A DNA stretch of 64,000 bases from Polytrichum commune (Eukaryota; Streptophyta; Polytrichopsida; Polytrichales; Polytrichaceae). The notes beneath the pieces were generated by a model. That model was not told the DNA's origin. It did no database searches and saw nothing but the letters and a program-made list of their open reading frames with translations. A program made the position numbers and the translations under genes. The stretch spans positions 21,299,666 through 21,363,665 of the forward strand of contig OX485807.1 of the NCBI GenBank assembly GCA_950295325.1. The letters are read 5' to 3'. This document shows positions 46,267 to 57,661 of the stretch, one piece after another (the first letter of the stretch is position 1; the number at the start of each line of letters is the position of its first letter).

Positions 46267-46575
46267 GTAGAAAGGGTATTAGCAACCAATGATATAGAGT
46301 TGCTATGGAACACAACAAGGTCATGTAGTCTAAGAACTAGACCAAAAGGAACAATGTTGGAGGAGATGGACGTGTTGCAAGGAATAACTTCCTCTACCTT
46401 TTATGGTCAATTTCGTTGGTCTAGAAAGGGTATTAGCAACCAATGATATAGAATTGCTATGGAACACAACAAGGTCATGTAGTCTATGAACTAGACCAAA
46501 AAGAATGAGGTTGGGGGAGATGAATGTGTTGCAAGGAATAACTTCCTCTTACTTTTTATGGTCAATGTCGTTGGT
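46267..46575. repeat. 154-bp tandem duplication
   Basis: Two copies start with AAAGGGTATTAGCAACCAA at 46271 and 46425 and end TTATGGTCAATTTCGTTGG / TTATGGTCAATGTCGTTGG. They differ at only a handful of positions, so the event is recent relative to other repeats here. No coding potential. Confidence 0.93.
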
Positions 46576-46579
46576 CTAG

Positions 46580-47420
46580 GCTCTCTATAAAGATTCAACT
46601 TTGCCAAGAATAATACACTTTTGTGTTGAGAACAAGGACAACAAAGTGCCAAGGATGTCGGTATGATTGGTGGCTTGTTTTTACATGTTATTTCTATGCC
46701 GTATATGGTATTTTAGTGTCACATACACTATTTGCAAAAGGCGTAAACTAGATGCCTCAATGTCTCAAGGTGTCACGTCCGTTAATTGTCGATGCATGTG
46801 ATACTTTTTGTCAGTATAAGTACTTTTTTGAAGTGAAACATTATTTACGTTATGACATTTAGTAGAGTACATTGGAATACTTCAGATTATAACTTTACGT
46901 TTAGTATGGAAGGGAGGAAGATATTATTGAGCATATACTAATGGAAAGTGTCATGTGTTCACATTTTAGTAATGCAAGAGGAATACTTTCTAGAGCATCC
47001 TAATGCCAAGTGTCATTTGTGTGCACTTTAGTCAACTTGTAGATCATTCTGATTAACATAGGTGTACATCTCATAAACACTATTGAACATACTCATGTCA
47101 ACGTATTAATTAGCACACTCAATCGCCAAGTGTCATGAGGTGACAGTAATGGTGAGGTTATTGATTATTTTGGGAACCTACCATACGCGTCAAAGTAGTA
47201 TAAGTGACACTATTACACATGTGACACTAACTACCATAGAATGGTGTAGTATTACATAAGTTATTGTATTTAGTGTCACCAATTCTTTTTCTCTTGCTCA
47301 ATACTAATTGTAAAGTGCCCGCGTAGTGTCACCAACACTAAATGTAAACCTAACATTATTTGTTATTCCTTGGAAAACATATTGGACATCATGGATTTAC
47401 AATGTTGCAATTGTTGTTAC
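46580..47420. other. Intergenic, no gene seen
   Basis: No coding region. The words TAGTGTCAC and AAGTGTCAT recur many times (46730-47345), suggesting a decayed repeat of unknown type. Confidence 0.4.
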
Positions 47421-47427
47421 TTATTAA

Positions 47428-48013
47428 GGGCTAGTTTACACCATGGACCATGAAATCTAACCATGGAAGATGGCCTTTTTCCATGGTCCAACTTGACGGT
47501 CCAACAACCATGGTCTTGTTTCTTAAAAAATCAATTTACAAAGCCTTTGGGCCCCTCACTAGGTGTAAACCTAATGTGGACCAAGAGGAATGACCATGCA
47601 CCAAAAGTGAACGTGTTGATATTTTTAATATATGACCCAAAAAGGGAAATTTTGAAAAAAAAAAAAAAAGTTTGACCATTCTCTTGTCTTGTCTTGTCTT
47701 GTCTTGTCTTCATCTTCTCTTCCCCCCAAAAAAATTTCATTCAAAATTTATTATAACATCATTCCTCTATCATGGGCCCTTGCCATTTTCTATTAAAGCA
47801 CCTCTTTTACCTCTCCCACCACAAAACCCGTTGGACCATGTCAGTGGATAATGCATGAATTAAAATATGTCTTTTAGGGATCTCGAATGTCATGGTCACT
47901 CTGACATTTTTTCCTTGGTGTAAACCGAAGTGGTACCGGGACAAGTTCAACAACCAATCACAAATTTTACAAGGCCTTGGGACAACTTCATGGTCCACGG
48001 TGTGAACAACCCC
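47428..48013 (+). mobile_element. PIF/Harbinger-like MITE, complete (586 bp)
   Basis: The ends are GGGCTAGTTTACACCATGGA and, inverted, GGGGTTGTTCACACCGTGGA, each flanked by TAA (47425-47427 and 48014-48016). The terminal pairing extends about 30 bases (ACCATGGACCATGAA). The interior is non-coding, with an A run and a (GTCTT)n stretch at about 47690-47711. Two other copies lie at 32436-32989 and 28085-28463 (reversed). TWA duplications and GGG(C/G)TnGTTT ends are typical of Tourist-type elements. Confidence 0.88.
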
Positions 48014-48019
48014 TAAGTG

Positions 48020-50340
48020 ATTTTAATCATTTGTACCAATACTTCATTACAGAAATGTTAGAATGCAAAATATCCCAAACTACCAGTGGATGACTTCAAA
48101 GTGGATGAATTAGGAATAAGTTGAGATGACAAGATTTGTAAACTTATTCATAAGAACTTGAGAATGCTCAGGCGGAGGCAGGCCACAAGAGACTCTTCAA
48201 CTTTTTAAACTTGCACACCAAAACAACCTGTGACATGTAAGTTGTAAGATTTCAACAACTCTTGTGATCAATTGGCATGCAAATCACCCAACGATGAGCA
48301 CATGGAGAGGATGTTAGAGCAACATTCACATCAAAGCATTAGGGAAACTTTGAGGCCTCAACATGCCCCTGAGTTTTTTGGAGGAAAGTGAATTGTTTGG
48401 AGGCCTACATGCCTAGGAAAGACACTAGGAGTGTACCCAAGTTGGGTACTCCATGTTAGGTAACCGATACAAAGGTAGAAGTTGACGGGAGAAGGTAACT
48501 GAGGTTGCCAACGTCGGAGTGGTACTCCCAGGTACGCTTCTTTGCATGATTGGACAAGGGTTTACCAAGCTGAGGTCACCATACATGGGTACGAAAGTGG
48601 GAGGTACTATGAGACCTTCTAGTTTTATATTGCTATTTGGTGGTGCACTTTCCCAGGGGTCATTGTTCATGGGTATTGATGTCGTTCAACCCCCTCCCAT
48701 CATGCCCATCTTGGCCGTCAATTTTTTTGCACAATAACTCGGGTACGTGTACAAAGTGAGTGGAAATAGGGGTTTGGGGACCAAGGGATTTCTTTGTGTT
48801 CTTAAATGAATCCTAAACACTACGGGAGGGTAACACTACGGGAGGAGCATGTTGAGGCCTTAAAGTTTCTCTAACGAGAATGACCCGCTCTTGTCCTCAT
48901 CCTCCAGGCTCTTATGGTGATCCCTTTGTGATGTACCTTGGTTTAGCAGTTGATTGATTGATTGATTGATTGATTACAGAAGAATGATGACTAAGCACAC
49001 TCTGTTGTACTTAGCATGTGAGCGAATGATGATTGGCGTCAAACAACTCTAGAGGAAGAAATGGGTCAGACAACCCAAGAATGAATTGTGCACAAATGTT
49101 TTATAATGAATAAGTTAAATCTCATTATAAAGGTACATCACCCCCCCCCCATGTCTATATAGTGTCTATTATTAATTAGAAGGCATCCCTATCCCATTAC
49201 CATTGGGCCACTTCTCTAATTGATATGTAAAATTAGGTTGCCCCAACCTCCTTTATCGACATTCGACATAATTTTTGAATATTTCTTATCACAATAACAA
49301 AATATAAGAATCATATTTTACTCCTATGGTTGCTATATAATGGATCAATTAACAAAGTTATAAGTTTTATGATCTAATCTTGACCCAGGGTAATCTACAT
49401 GGATAAAGAGACAACCTATTTGCAAAGGCAACCTAATTACACATATCAATGTAGGTATCATGAATAACCCCATCGAGATGGAGGTGAGGGCTCGCATGTT
49501 ACACTTGTGCACCTAAACAAACGTGGAAGAGGAAAAAGGGGGGGGGGGTGCATATATCAATATAGGGAATGGAGTTGTCATTCTTCAAAATTTTGGCGAT
49601 ACACACACACGTTCACGTGATAATTTCCCTATATATGTTGGCTTTGTCTGTAGGACAGAGACTATGCATCGACTTCCATGTTTCAAGAGCAAATTTCCTA
49701 ACCACTTTGCGTTCACACTTGGACGTTACTTGTTCTTCCTATTTTTGGTCAAGTTTATTTAACGTGGATGGTGAAAGCTTGCACACCCTGGACAACTAAC
49801 CAACTAATTCAACTATTAGTTAACTAATTGCCTTTCGTAATTATAGTTGTTCGCAATTTGACTTGCCAAAAAATGTAGTTAACTATAGTTGTTCTAAAAT
49901 CTAGTTATATATAGTTATATATATCCAGTTAACCATAGTTTTTCCCTAAAATGTATGGAAGAAATATATAATTCACTATATTTGGTTATAGATATAGTAA
50001 ATAGTCATGGACTGGCATGAGCAAAGTGTACAACTGTAATTAAAGTTTTCATAAAAAAAGAACAGAGCCTCACGGTTGTACCATTTTCTTGTTCTTATAA
50101 AATCAAAAGGCATTGTGATCGTAAATAGTCACCGATTCTTCTAGCAACATGATTCTTTGGAAAATGGAGAGGTCCATTTTGAAATGATTAGGCCATTTAA
50201 GGTTAATATACCCTTGGCTTTCTTTTCCTTTTTAATTTCAAAAGTTGTCCAATATCACATTAACCCAAGATGCCCTTTCCAGACCTCAACATGCACAAAA
50301 CTATTTTTGAGAAACATACTTCCATCCTTTGAATATCTTC
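48020..50340. other. Gene-free stretch
   Basis: No gene supported. It holds (GATT)n at about 48952-48976, a C run at 49141-49150, and an AT-rich patch at 49800-49990 with repeated TAGTTAACTA-like palindromes. Open frames of 70-80 codons show no recognisable product. Confidence 0.4.
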
Positions 50341-50344
50341 ATCA

Positions 50345-50575
50345 TCCAACTGAAGATTCTTGTGCTCGTTAAATGGTCATGTAGGTCCCCCAATCATGTT
50401 GACTAGTGAGCCTAGAATGGTTATTATATTTGAGCACATTGTCCAATCTCTTTTCAGCACATGTATACTTGGTATATGTTCTTGGAGCCACACCAAACCG
50501 TATGCCGCTCAAATATAGGTGTCCAATTAAGATAAATAATTGGATTACACTAGTTGTCTTTAGGTAAGTATGTCA
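50345..50575 (-). mobile_element. TTAAGGTAGA-family repeat (copy 5, minus)
   Basis: Minus-strand reading gives GTGTCCAATTAAG on the complement, GGTTTGGTGTGGCTCC, ATGTGCTGAAAAGAGATTGG and CTAGGCTCACTAGTCAACATG, all matching other copies. The ends are diverged. Confidence 0.6.
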
Positions 50576-51339
50576 AACTTGGTTGCTTATCTTAAACCAA
50601 ACACCTGTAATTGAGGGGTGTTTGGTTAGATGTAGATTGAAGAATGAACACCAAAAAAGATGTGTGCATGGGTGGTGGACTCTTCATACAACGTACGAAC
50701 TTATGTGAATGTAAGAAGGGGTATTATTTGAGGCGTTTGCGTTCATAGTATACATAACGGAGAGGTATTATTTTTCTTCAACGTGCACATTTAGAAAGGC
50801 TACTAAAATTTTGAAGTAAGTATAAATGTACAAAAGGGGGCCCTGAGGTTTAGAGAAATTTTTTCACAATAGATGTGTTAGTTTCATCTGATTCACAATT
50901 TCACCCATTGTTGTCATGTGGTAATAGTCCTCAATGACTACCTTGTCCATTCTTGTTAGGGTATGCATTTGAATTCTAGGTTTTAAAAACTAGAGGCTCT
51001 TGGAGTGCTCATGGGCTCCATTGAGTTTTTGTTCTTTGGATTGTGGCTAAGTTGTTATGCTTTTGTCTGTGTTTGTTTGATGCAATCGTTGAGTTCTATG
51101 AATGGATGAAAAAACGTTCAATGGCTTTCTCATTGGAAAGTGAAAGTGGATTTCATAAGTAATAAAGGCCTGTTTGAATCATGATCATTATTATGTATAT
51201 GTAGTGGATGCATTTATCACATAATCTAGAAAGCTTAGTATATATACATGAGCTCATTCTCTAGCATGTTGTTAGTACACATACATTTGCTTTTCTCTGT
51301 AAACTTCTCGTATATAAGGGGGTCTAATATCATAGTGAC

Positions 51340-51680
51340 CCACGCACGTCGTTTAGGTATCCAATGAAGTGTCCACCCCCAAGGATATGTGTTTGAAAGA
51401 GATTAAACAAAGTGTTCAAAATTTGTTAGCTATTCTAGGTTCGATAATCAATATCATTGAGGAAACATGTATGGCTGTTTGGGAGGAAAGAGAATAATTA
51501 ATTTGATGATGAATCAAACATCTATGAGTGTCAAAATTGTTAAGGAACATGGTTGCGGTCTCGGTTTTGAATTTTTAAATCATTGTGTGCTAAATCGCAT
51601 GTTTAATATCCAAGGAGAAGTGGATGTAGAGTAAAAAGTATCCATTTGAGAACCCATCTACCTTAAAGCGAGAGTTTTTT
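51340..51680 (+). mobile_element. TTAAGGTAGA-family repeat (copy 6)
   Basis: It shares GGATATGTGTTTGAAAGAGA, CTAGGTTCGATAATCAATAT and the right end GAGAACCCATCTACCTTAAA with the complete copy at 14491-14852. The left end is not recognisable. Confidence 0.6.
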
Positions 51681-52109
51681 CACATAAGCCTTAAAGGTCT
51701 AAGGGGCTCAATGTACAACAACATGATTATCTATCTATATATATATTGCCCATGTATTTGCATCCAACGCACCCAATTGTATATGTGAAGCCTGACCCTT
51801 AATTACGTTGAGGTGATCAACTAATTCAAATATTTACTTGATGAATGAGTTTATTTTAGGTAGGGCCACTATAAGGTATTGAGGCCTTATAACAACAATT
51901 TAAGAAACTTTTGTTATTCTAGGAAGGTTAAGTGACTTGGAAAATTTTCAAAAAAACCCATAGATTAGCAAATCCATATAGAGTCTACCTTGTACTCTCA
52001 ACTAGGGGGAAGTTGTTGCTTGAATTCCTCAATACCTTATAAGCTATACAAGCTCCAAAAATTATGAGGAAAGTGGCTACATCCTTTTTCGGACTTTCTA
52101 ACCATCTCA

Positions 52110-52465
52110 TAATGTAGACGTGCTTGATTTGCTCACTTATCTAATCAAACACCTATATTTGAATGGTATGTAGTTAGATGTGGCTCCAGGTATGGATATC
52201 ATCAAGATATATGTACAAAGAAGATTGAACTACGTGCTCAAAACATGACAACCATTCTATAGTCATTAATAAACACAATGGGGGGGGGGGATCATGTGTG
52301 GCCATTCAATGAACACAATAATCTTCACATTGATATGAATAGGATATTCATACAAGCTCCAAAAAATTCCAAGGAAAGTGGCTATGGCCTCCATTTGGAT
52401 TTGCCAAACATCTTATATTAACCATGTGTTTCATATCATAGTAGGAAAAATGGTCTAGTCGGGGG

Positions 52466-52499
<34 letters not shown>

Positions 52500-52520
52500 G
52501 TAAGACCCATCTACTTTACA
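52110..52520 (+). mobile_element. TTAAGGTAGA-family repeat (copy 7) with (AT)n
   Basis: GGTATGTAGTTAGATGTGGC, CATAATAATCTTCACATTGA-like and AAGACCCATCTACTTTA words match the family. A (TA)n tract (about 52467-52497) has expanded near the right end. Confidence 0.6.
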
Positions 52521-52976
52521 TGGCAAATTCAATGTGGTTGTGAAGTGCAAGGGAGGATCTCGGGGAGTTCATTGCGATAATATTAGAAAACAACGTGCGG
52601 GAAAATAAAGGGTAATTCATATTCACAAAAGGAAAAACTTAGAATTTTCTTAGATGTAATATAGGTGAGAATGTATGATAAAATTTGTATTATAAATAAT
52701 ATAGACTTGATACAAATAAGGCATATTTTTAAAATATTTGTAAAAATATACCGTAGGATTTAAGGATCCTAGGTTTTTTTTTGAAATAGGGTGTCCTTTG
52801 TGTTCAGAGTCGGGAAGATTTTGGATGAAAAACTACGTCGATTTAGTTGAAAAAATGGGATGAAAGATTGATGAGGGCGGATGATGGATTAGGGTTTAGG
52901 AAAAATTGGGGGAGAACGCACCTGGGAGGTTCAAATTCAAATACGAGCACACGGATTGTTTTTGGATAGATGTTGA

Positions 52977-53403
52977 GGCCATTATATCCACGGTCACTTT
53001 AAGTAGGGACCCTTTGACTAAGGTATATGAGATTGATCATGTACATGGAATGGCTCTTGATGACATTGTTGCTAGACAGACTTAGCAATAGTGTTTTCTA
53101 TCTGTTTTTCCTAGAAAATACTTTGGTTTCATTTAGATGACATTCAAAAGGCATTAAGAAGAATTTTCTTTTTTTCCTTTTATTCCCTTTTTGTCCTCTT
53201 TTTTGTCTCGTTTTGGACTTTGCAGATTACCATGTAACATCAATTTGCAAGATGGTGTCCCCGTTGCTAAACCACCTCCTCTAGGGTTCCACCACATGTT
53301 TGGCAACGAAGAAGCTGGAGTGCAAGTCTTGGAGAACGTTTGTGGACAACTCATTGAAGGCTATGGCGATGAAGTTGGGGCGCTGGGATGTAACATATTA
53401 TAG
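52977..53403 (+). pseudogene. Two exon-like coding scraps
   Basis: A segment at about 52968-53086 reads DVEAIISTVTLSRDPLTKVY then EIDHVHGMALDDIVARQT. After a 140-base gap ending in a long pyrimidine tract and CAG (53225), a second segment to 53403 reads DGVPVAKPPPLGFHHMFGNE then EAGVQVLENVCGQLIEGYGD to a TAG stop. They could be exons of a small unknown gene or remnants of a mobile element gene. I do not recognise the family. Confidence 0.3.
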
Positions 53404-56400
53404 ATATTAAAGGCATGCATTATTTGTTGATTATATACTAGTGTTCTTAAAAGCTAAGAATTGTTTTGCAAGATGAACATGACATCTTTCATTTGCTATG
53501 AACAGTTTTGCTAGTGTTTTTAAATGCTAGAAACAATTTCTCAAGATAAATTAGAGGAGTTTTGGTTGGTCTTGTGTTTGTCTGCTTCAAGTAGGATGTT
53601 GTAGTATTAACTCTATACCCTTCTGCATTATTGCATGGACCCTATTTTTGCTTGCTTTGTTGTTGGTGTTTTAATTGTTTTTTTTGACACTCAGTACCGT
53701 TGTGTTTAATTGTGCGTGTAACTTGATCGAGGAACATGGGCTGATTTTGTTGTTTGAAACTGTTTATGAACACTCTTAATGTATAACCTTGCTGTGCCTT
53801 GGATTTTGGTGACTTAGTACTTTGAATGCTCTTAAACCCTTTGGAGCAAAATCAAATAATTATAATGAACATACCTAACTTAAAATTAGAGCTTCATCAA
53901 ATTTAAAAGTAATTATAGGGTCATTTTAAAAACAATAAATTAGCAAATTATATAATAATACGGTAGAAAAAATTAAGGATGAATAATTAAATACCCCTTG
54001 AATAAATACCCTTGTCACACACGTGTATACATATATACATGTCTAGTGAACTCCCCGAGGGGAGGATGCAATTAAAGACGACTCATTCTCAATGGCGAGT
54101 GTCAAGGATGGGTGACTGTGGGACTTATTCAAAGAGGCTCACCAAATAGGAGACCAAATGCGGTTTATGTGGAATGAGCAAAAACTTTGATTGACATTGA
54201 CTTGGTATGCCTACGAAGGCCCATTCTCATGGTGAGTAGTGAGGGTCTTGAAATCACGAGATCCCCGTTCAACATCCCAAGTCGCAACTCAAGTCCCCTT
54301 TAAATCGGTTGTTTTTTTTAATTGCTTTAATGTCTCTTATACATTTGATGATTTGTCATTTCACAAAGAGGAGCATTATCTTCGTTTGAAAAGAGGTAAT
54401 TGAGGGGAATCTATTGGTATCATTTGTGTATGAGTTAGAAAAAAGGTCTACACTTTTGAATATTTATTTTACAACTAGGTATGATTCTTTTGCTTTAAGG
54501 ATGAGTCTAACGCATTTTTTTTCCACTTCTAAACAATGATTACAAAATTTCCTATGATTCACAGTTCAAAACATGCTTATAATACAAAAAGAGATGTTAA
54601 AAAATGCTTTACAGAAGTATTAGCAATCCCAAACCAAGATCTAAATGCATGTAACATTGATCCTATACATGTTACATACATTTGACACCCTAAGTTGCCT
54701 TTTAATGTCCAAAAAATGAACCTTACCCTAAGTTCATGCATTTAAAAAAAAAAAAGGCTAATGTTTTGGCTACAACAATCACCAATGATGGTCGCATGTG
54801 CTTATGAGAAACTCATGCGGTCATCAAAAAAAAAGGTTTATTTCAAATAATTGGCTTTCAAGGGACATTTGGGGGAAGGCCGCATCCTCATCCCACCCAC
54901 AAAGCCCAAATTTTGAGAGAGAAACAAAGCTCTCCAAGCCACTTCCCACCCTCAAAGATTGAGGGTCAAAGAATTTTAGAGGGTTGTCTTTCTTGCAATA
55001 ATTGGTGACTGATGAACATTCATGATATGTATATAAACTTTGTTGTAAGATGTACACAAAACATTATTAAGCCTTTGGAATTGAGTTAGGTCCGTGGGTC
55101 CATAAACATCTTAGGTTTGTTGCGTGCAATTCGTTAAAATTTCACCCATCTCCAAATCTAGAAGTTATATATGGTGTCTTCGACCCACATACTACTTCCA
55201 ACTCTAACCTCTTGTATTCAAATATGAATTATATAAAATAAATCTATACTCCTGCTTTGAATAACATTTTGCCTGCAACATTGATCCAAAAACTTTGAAA
55301 GTCGATAATTGAGAGAATCATTATACAATGATCATAGGAGTTGCCCTAAAGAGATCTAACTATACTTGACAAATATGACCGGGGTCTGCCAGTAATATAA
55401 TGTTGAACATGTGACTATGAGTGAGCATGACTTTGAATAAACTCAATAGCCTATGATGGCTTATGCATGACAACCCTTTTGTGAAAATCACTTGGGCTAG
55501 TTCATTAGGAGAGACAAAATTATCGCATAAGAGTATACCTCTCCTCCATCCAACACAAAAACATGACCTCCTAAAGGTTTGTGACTGATCCATCTCAAAT
55601 GCCTTGGACAAGTCTAATTCAAGGACTTAACAATTAATTATGTTGTCAAATCAACTAAAAATAATACCACCCAGGTTGCATCCTATTCCAGGGCTTTTAT
55701 GTTGGATGAATGGGAGGAATCCTCGTACGTGATACTTCCCTCTCTCTGGTTCACTGTACCTCACTTGAGATTGGTCACTTACATTGTTGACAAATGCATC
55801 TAGGTAAGGTAAGGTAAGATAAGTGTGCGTATCATGGGCAATTCTAACTCCACATACCAATCAGGCCATTGGATCAATAAACTAAAGAGCCTATTTTGCT
55901 AGCATTTTTGAATAAGGAAGAATGCTAGTGAGGAATTTGCGATCGTGAGTTCATATGCTCCTAGGGTTTGCAATCAAGGTGCATGTTTTATGATCTATAA
56001 GGTGGTTGTGTAGAGGGATTCATTTCGAGGTTCACATGTGTTTAGAATGACATTCATATGTGCCTGGTTTGGTGTCAAATTGTGTGTATTATACTTTGCC
56101 ACATTCATACACACACGTATTGTGTTTGAAACTTTGCCTATGAGGAACTTGGACACATGGGAAGTGGTGTCAAAGTGGTTATAAGATAAGATTCTACTCC
56201 TCAAATTGGAAGCAGTCGCAAAGTGGTTCCACTTCTTTGACTACCATAACCAAGTTCCATGAATGAAAGTGGACACCAACAACATTGTACAACTATGTCT
56301 AGAATTGTCTAGAATTGCTTGATCATTTTTTTTTTTATTTACACTTGATTTTGGACAATGTTTGTGCTTAAAGTCCAATTGAAACTCTAAACTAGATAAT

Positions 56401-56870
56401 CATATAAGACAAGTGACCACATAGGTACAAGGCTTGAAGTTTACAAGGATTTTGCCCAATTCGATTAACCCTTGCGCATTTATATGGATTCATCGTGATC
56501 CATAGAAACCTATGTAAATTGGCCTCATCTACAAACAACAACTTACCCCTCTAGATGGTGGCCCAACATTGCTTTTGGGAAATCTACAAGTATCATGGCA
56601 TTCGGAGAATTATGAAGATAAGGTAGATGAGGCTAATTTGGTGAGCTTCCTCAATAGGACACCTAACTGGCAATGCAATTGCTCTAAAGTAATACATGCT
56701 AATTTATCTGCCACCTTGATGATAATTGGATTGGTCACCTTCGCAAAAATCAAACTACACCCACCATCCTTCATAATTAGGAGTGCTATCCACTGAGCTA
56801 TGACACACTTGATTTCTGTGGGCGAGGTGGGCAAGTTAGGAGGCGGCATGTGGGCATATAGTCAGAAGAG
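53404..56870. other. Gene-free stretch
   Basis: No supported gene. AT-rich DNA with scattered open frames under 85 codons. A GGTAAGGTAAGGTAAG short repeat lies at 55803-55819. Confidence 0.4.
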
Positions 56871-56875
56871 AATTA

Positions 56876-57093
56876 CATTGATTATCCCAATTAGTGCATG
56901 TTACTATTCGGAGTTATGCAGTACTATAACTATTCATTGAGAATGCAATATTTTTCCAAGCAAAGTCAGGTATGTTCTAAAATGTCTGAACAACCTATTG
57001 AACTTTCGTCAATAAAAATTGAACTCCTGAGTAAGACATTATTGCACTGCGTAACTTTGCACAGGAACACACACTAATTGGAAATAATCAATG
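56876..57093. mobile_element. TA-flanked foldback MITE, 218 bp
   Basis: The ends are CATTGATTATCCCAATTAG and, inverted, CATTGATTATTTCCAATTAG, each next to TA (56874-56875 and 57094-57095). The arms continue GTTACTATTCGGAGTTATGC against a diverged complement. It has the same layout and nearly the same length as 34073-34292, with a partial relative at 24770. Confidence 0.85.
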
Positions 57094-57334
57094 TAGCCCT
57101 CCTGTGACTATGTCCATACTAATGCCATCTAAGAGACACACAACACTTAGAACTCACGACTTGCCTTAAATAATAAAGATGAATTATTGTGAAATGTGAT
57201 TAAGGTGAGTGAACCTTAAGCCAAAACTTCTAGCTCTGCGTGCATTTCTCCTAGGTTAATAAACACACAAGTAGTGTGAGATGATTAGCAAAACCAAATT
57301 GAGGCCATAGGCTTTTTCCTCATAGTCTTTGGAG

Positions 57335-57555
57335 CTCATATGATTTCGTCATCAAAGTGAAGATTCCCTTTCTTCTCAAATAATCATATATATCCTGGGA
57401 ATTATGTGGACTGTTGAACCTAGAATAGTTAAATTTTGAGCATTAATTTCAATCTTTGTTTAAACACAGGTCTTTTCAGTGTCCGTACGCCACTCAAGTA
57501 TTGGTGTCCGATTAAGAGAAGTAACCGAATTAGGCCCACTGACCTCAGATCAACA
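57335..57555 (-). mobile_element. TTAAGGTAGA-family repeat (copy 8, minus)
   Basis: The right side reads ACCGAATTAGGCCCACTGACC, the inverted left end of the family. It also carries GTGTCCGATTAAGAGAAG and CTAGAATAGTTAAATTTTGA. The 5' side is diverged. Confidence 0.6.
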
Positions 57556-57661
57556 AAGAAAAACATCTACCACTAAACAATAGACATACAAAATATAACT
57601 TTTGCTGGAGACACTGGCAAGAGGCCATCATCGTACTAAATTTAGTAACCCAACAACTTAT

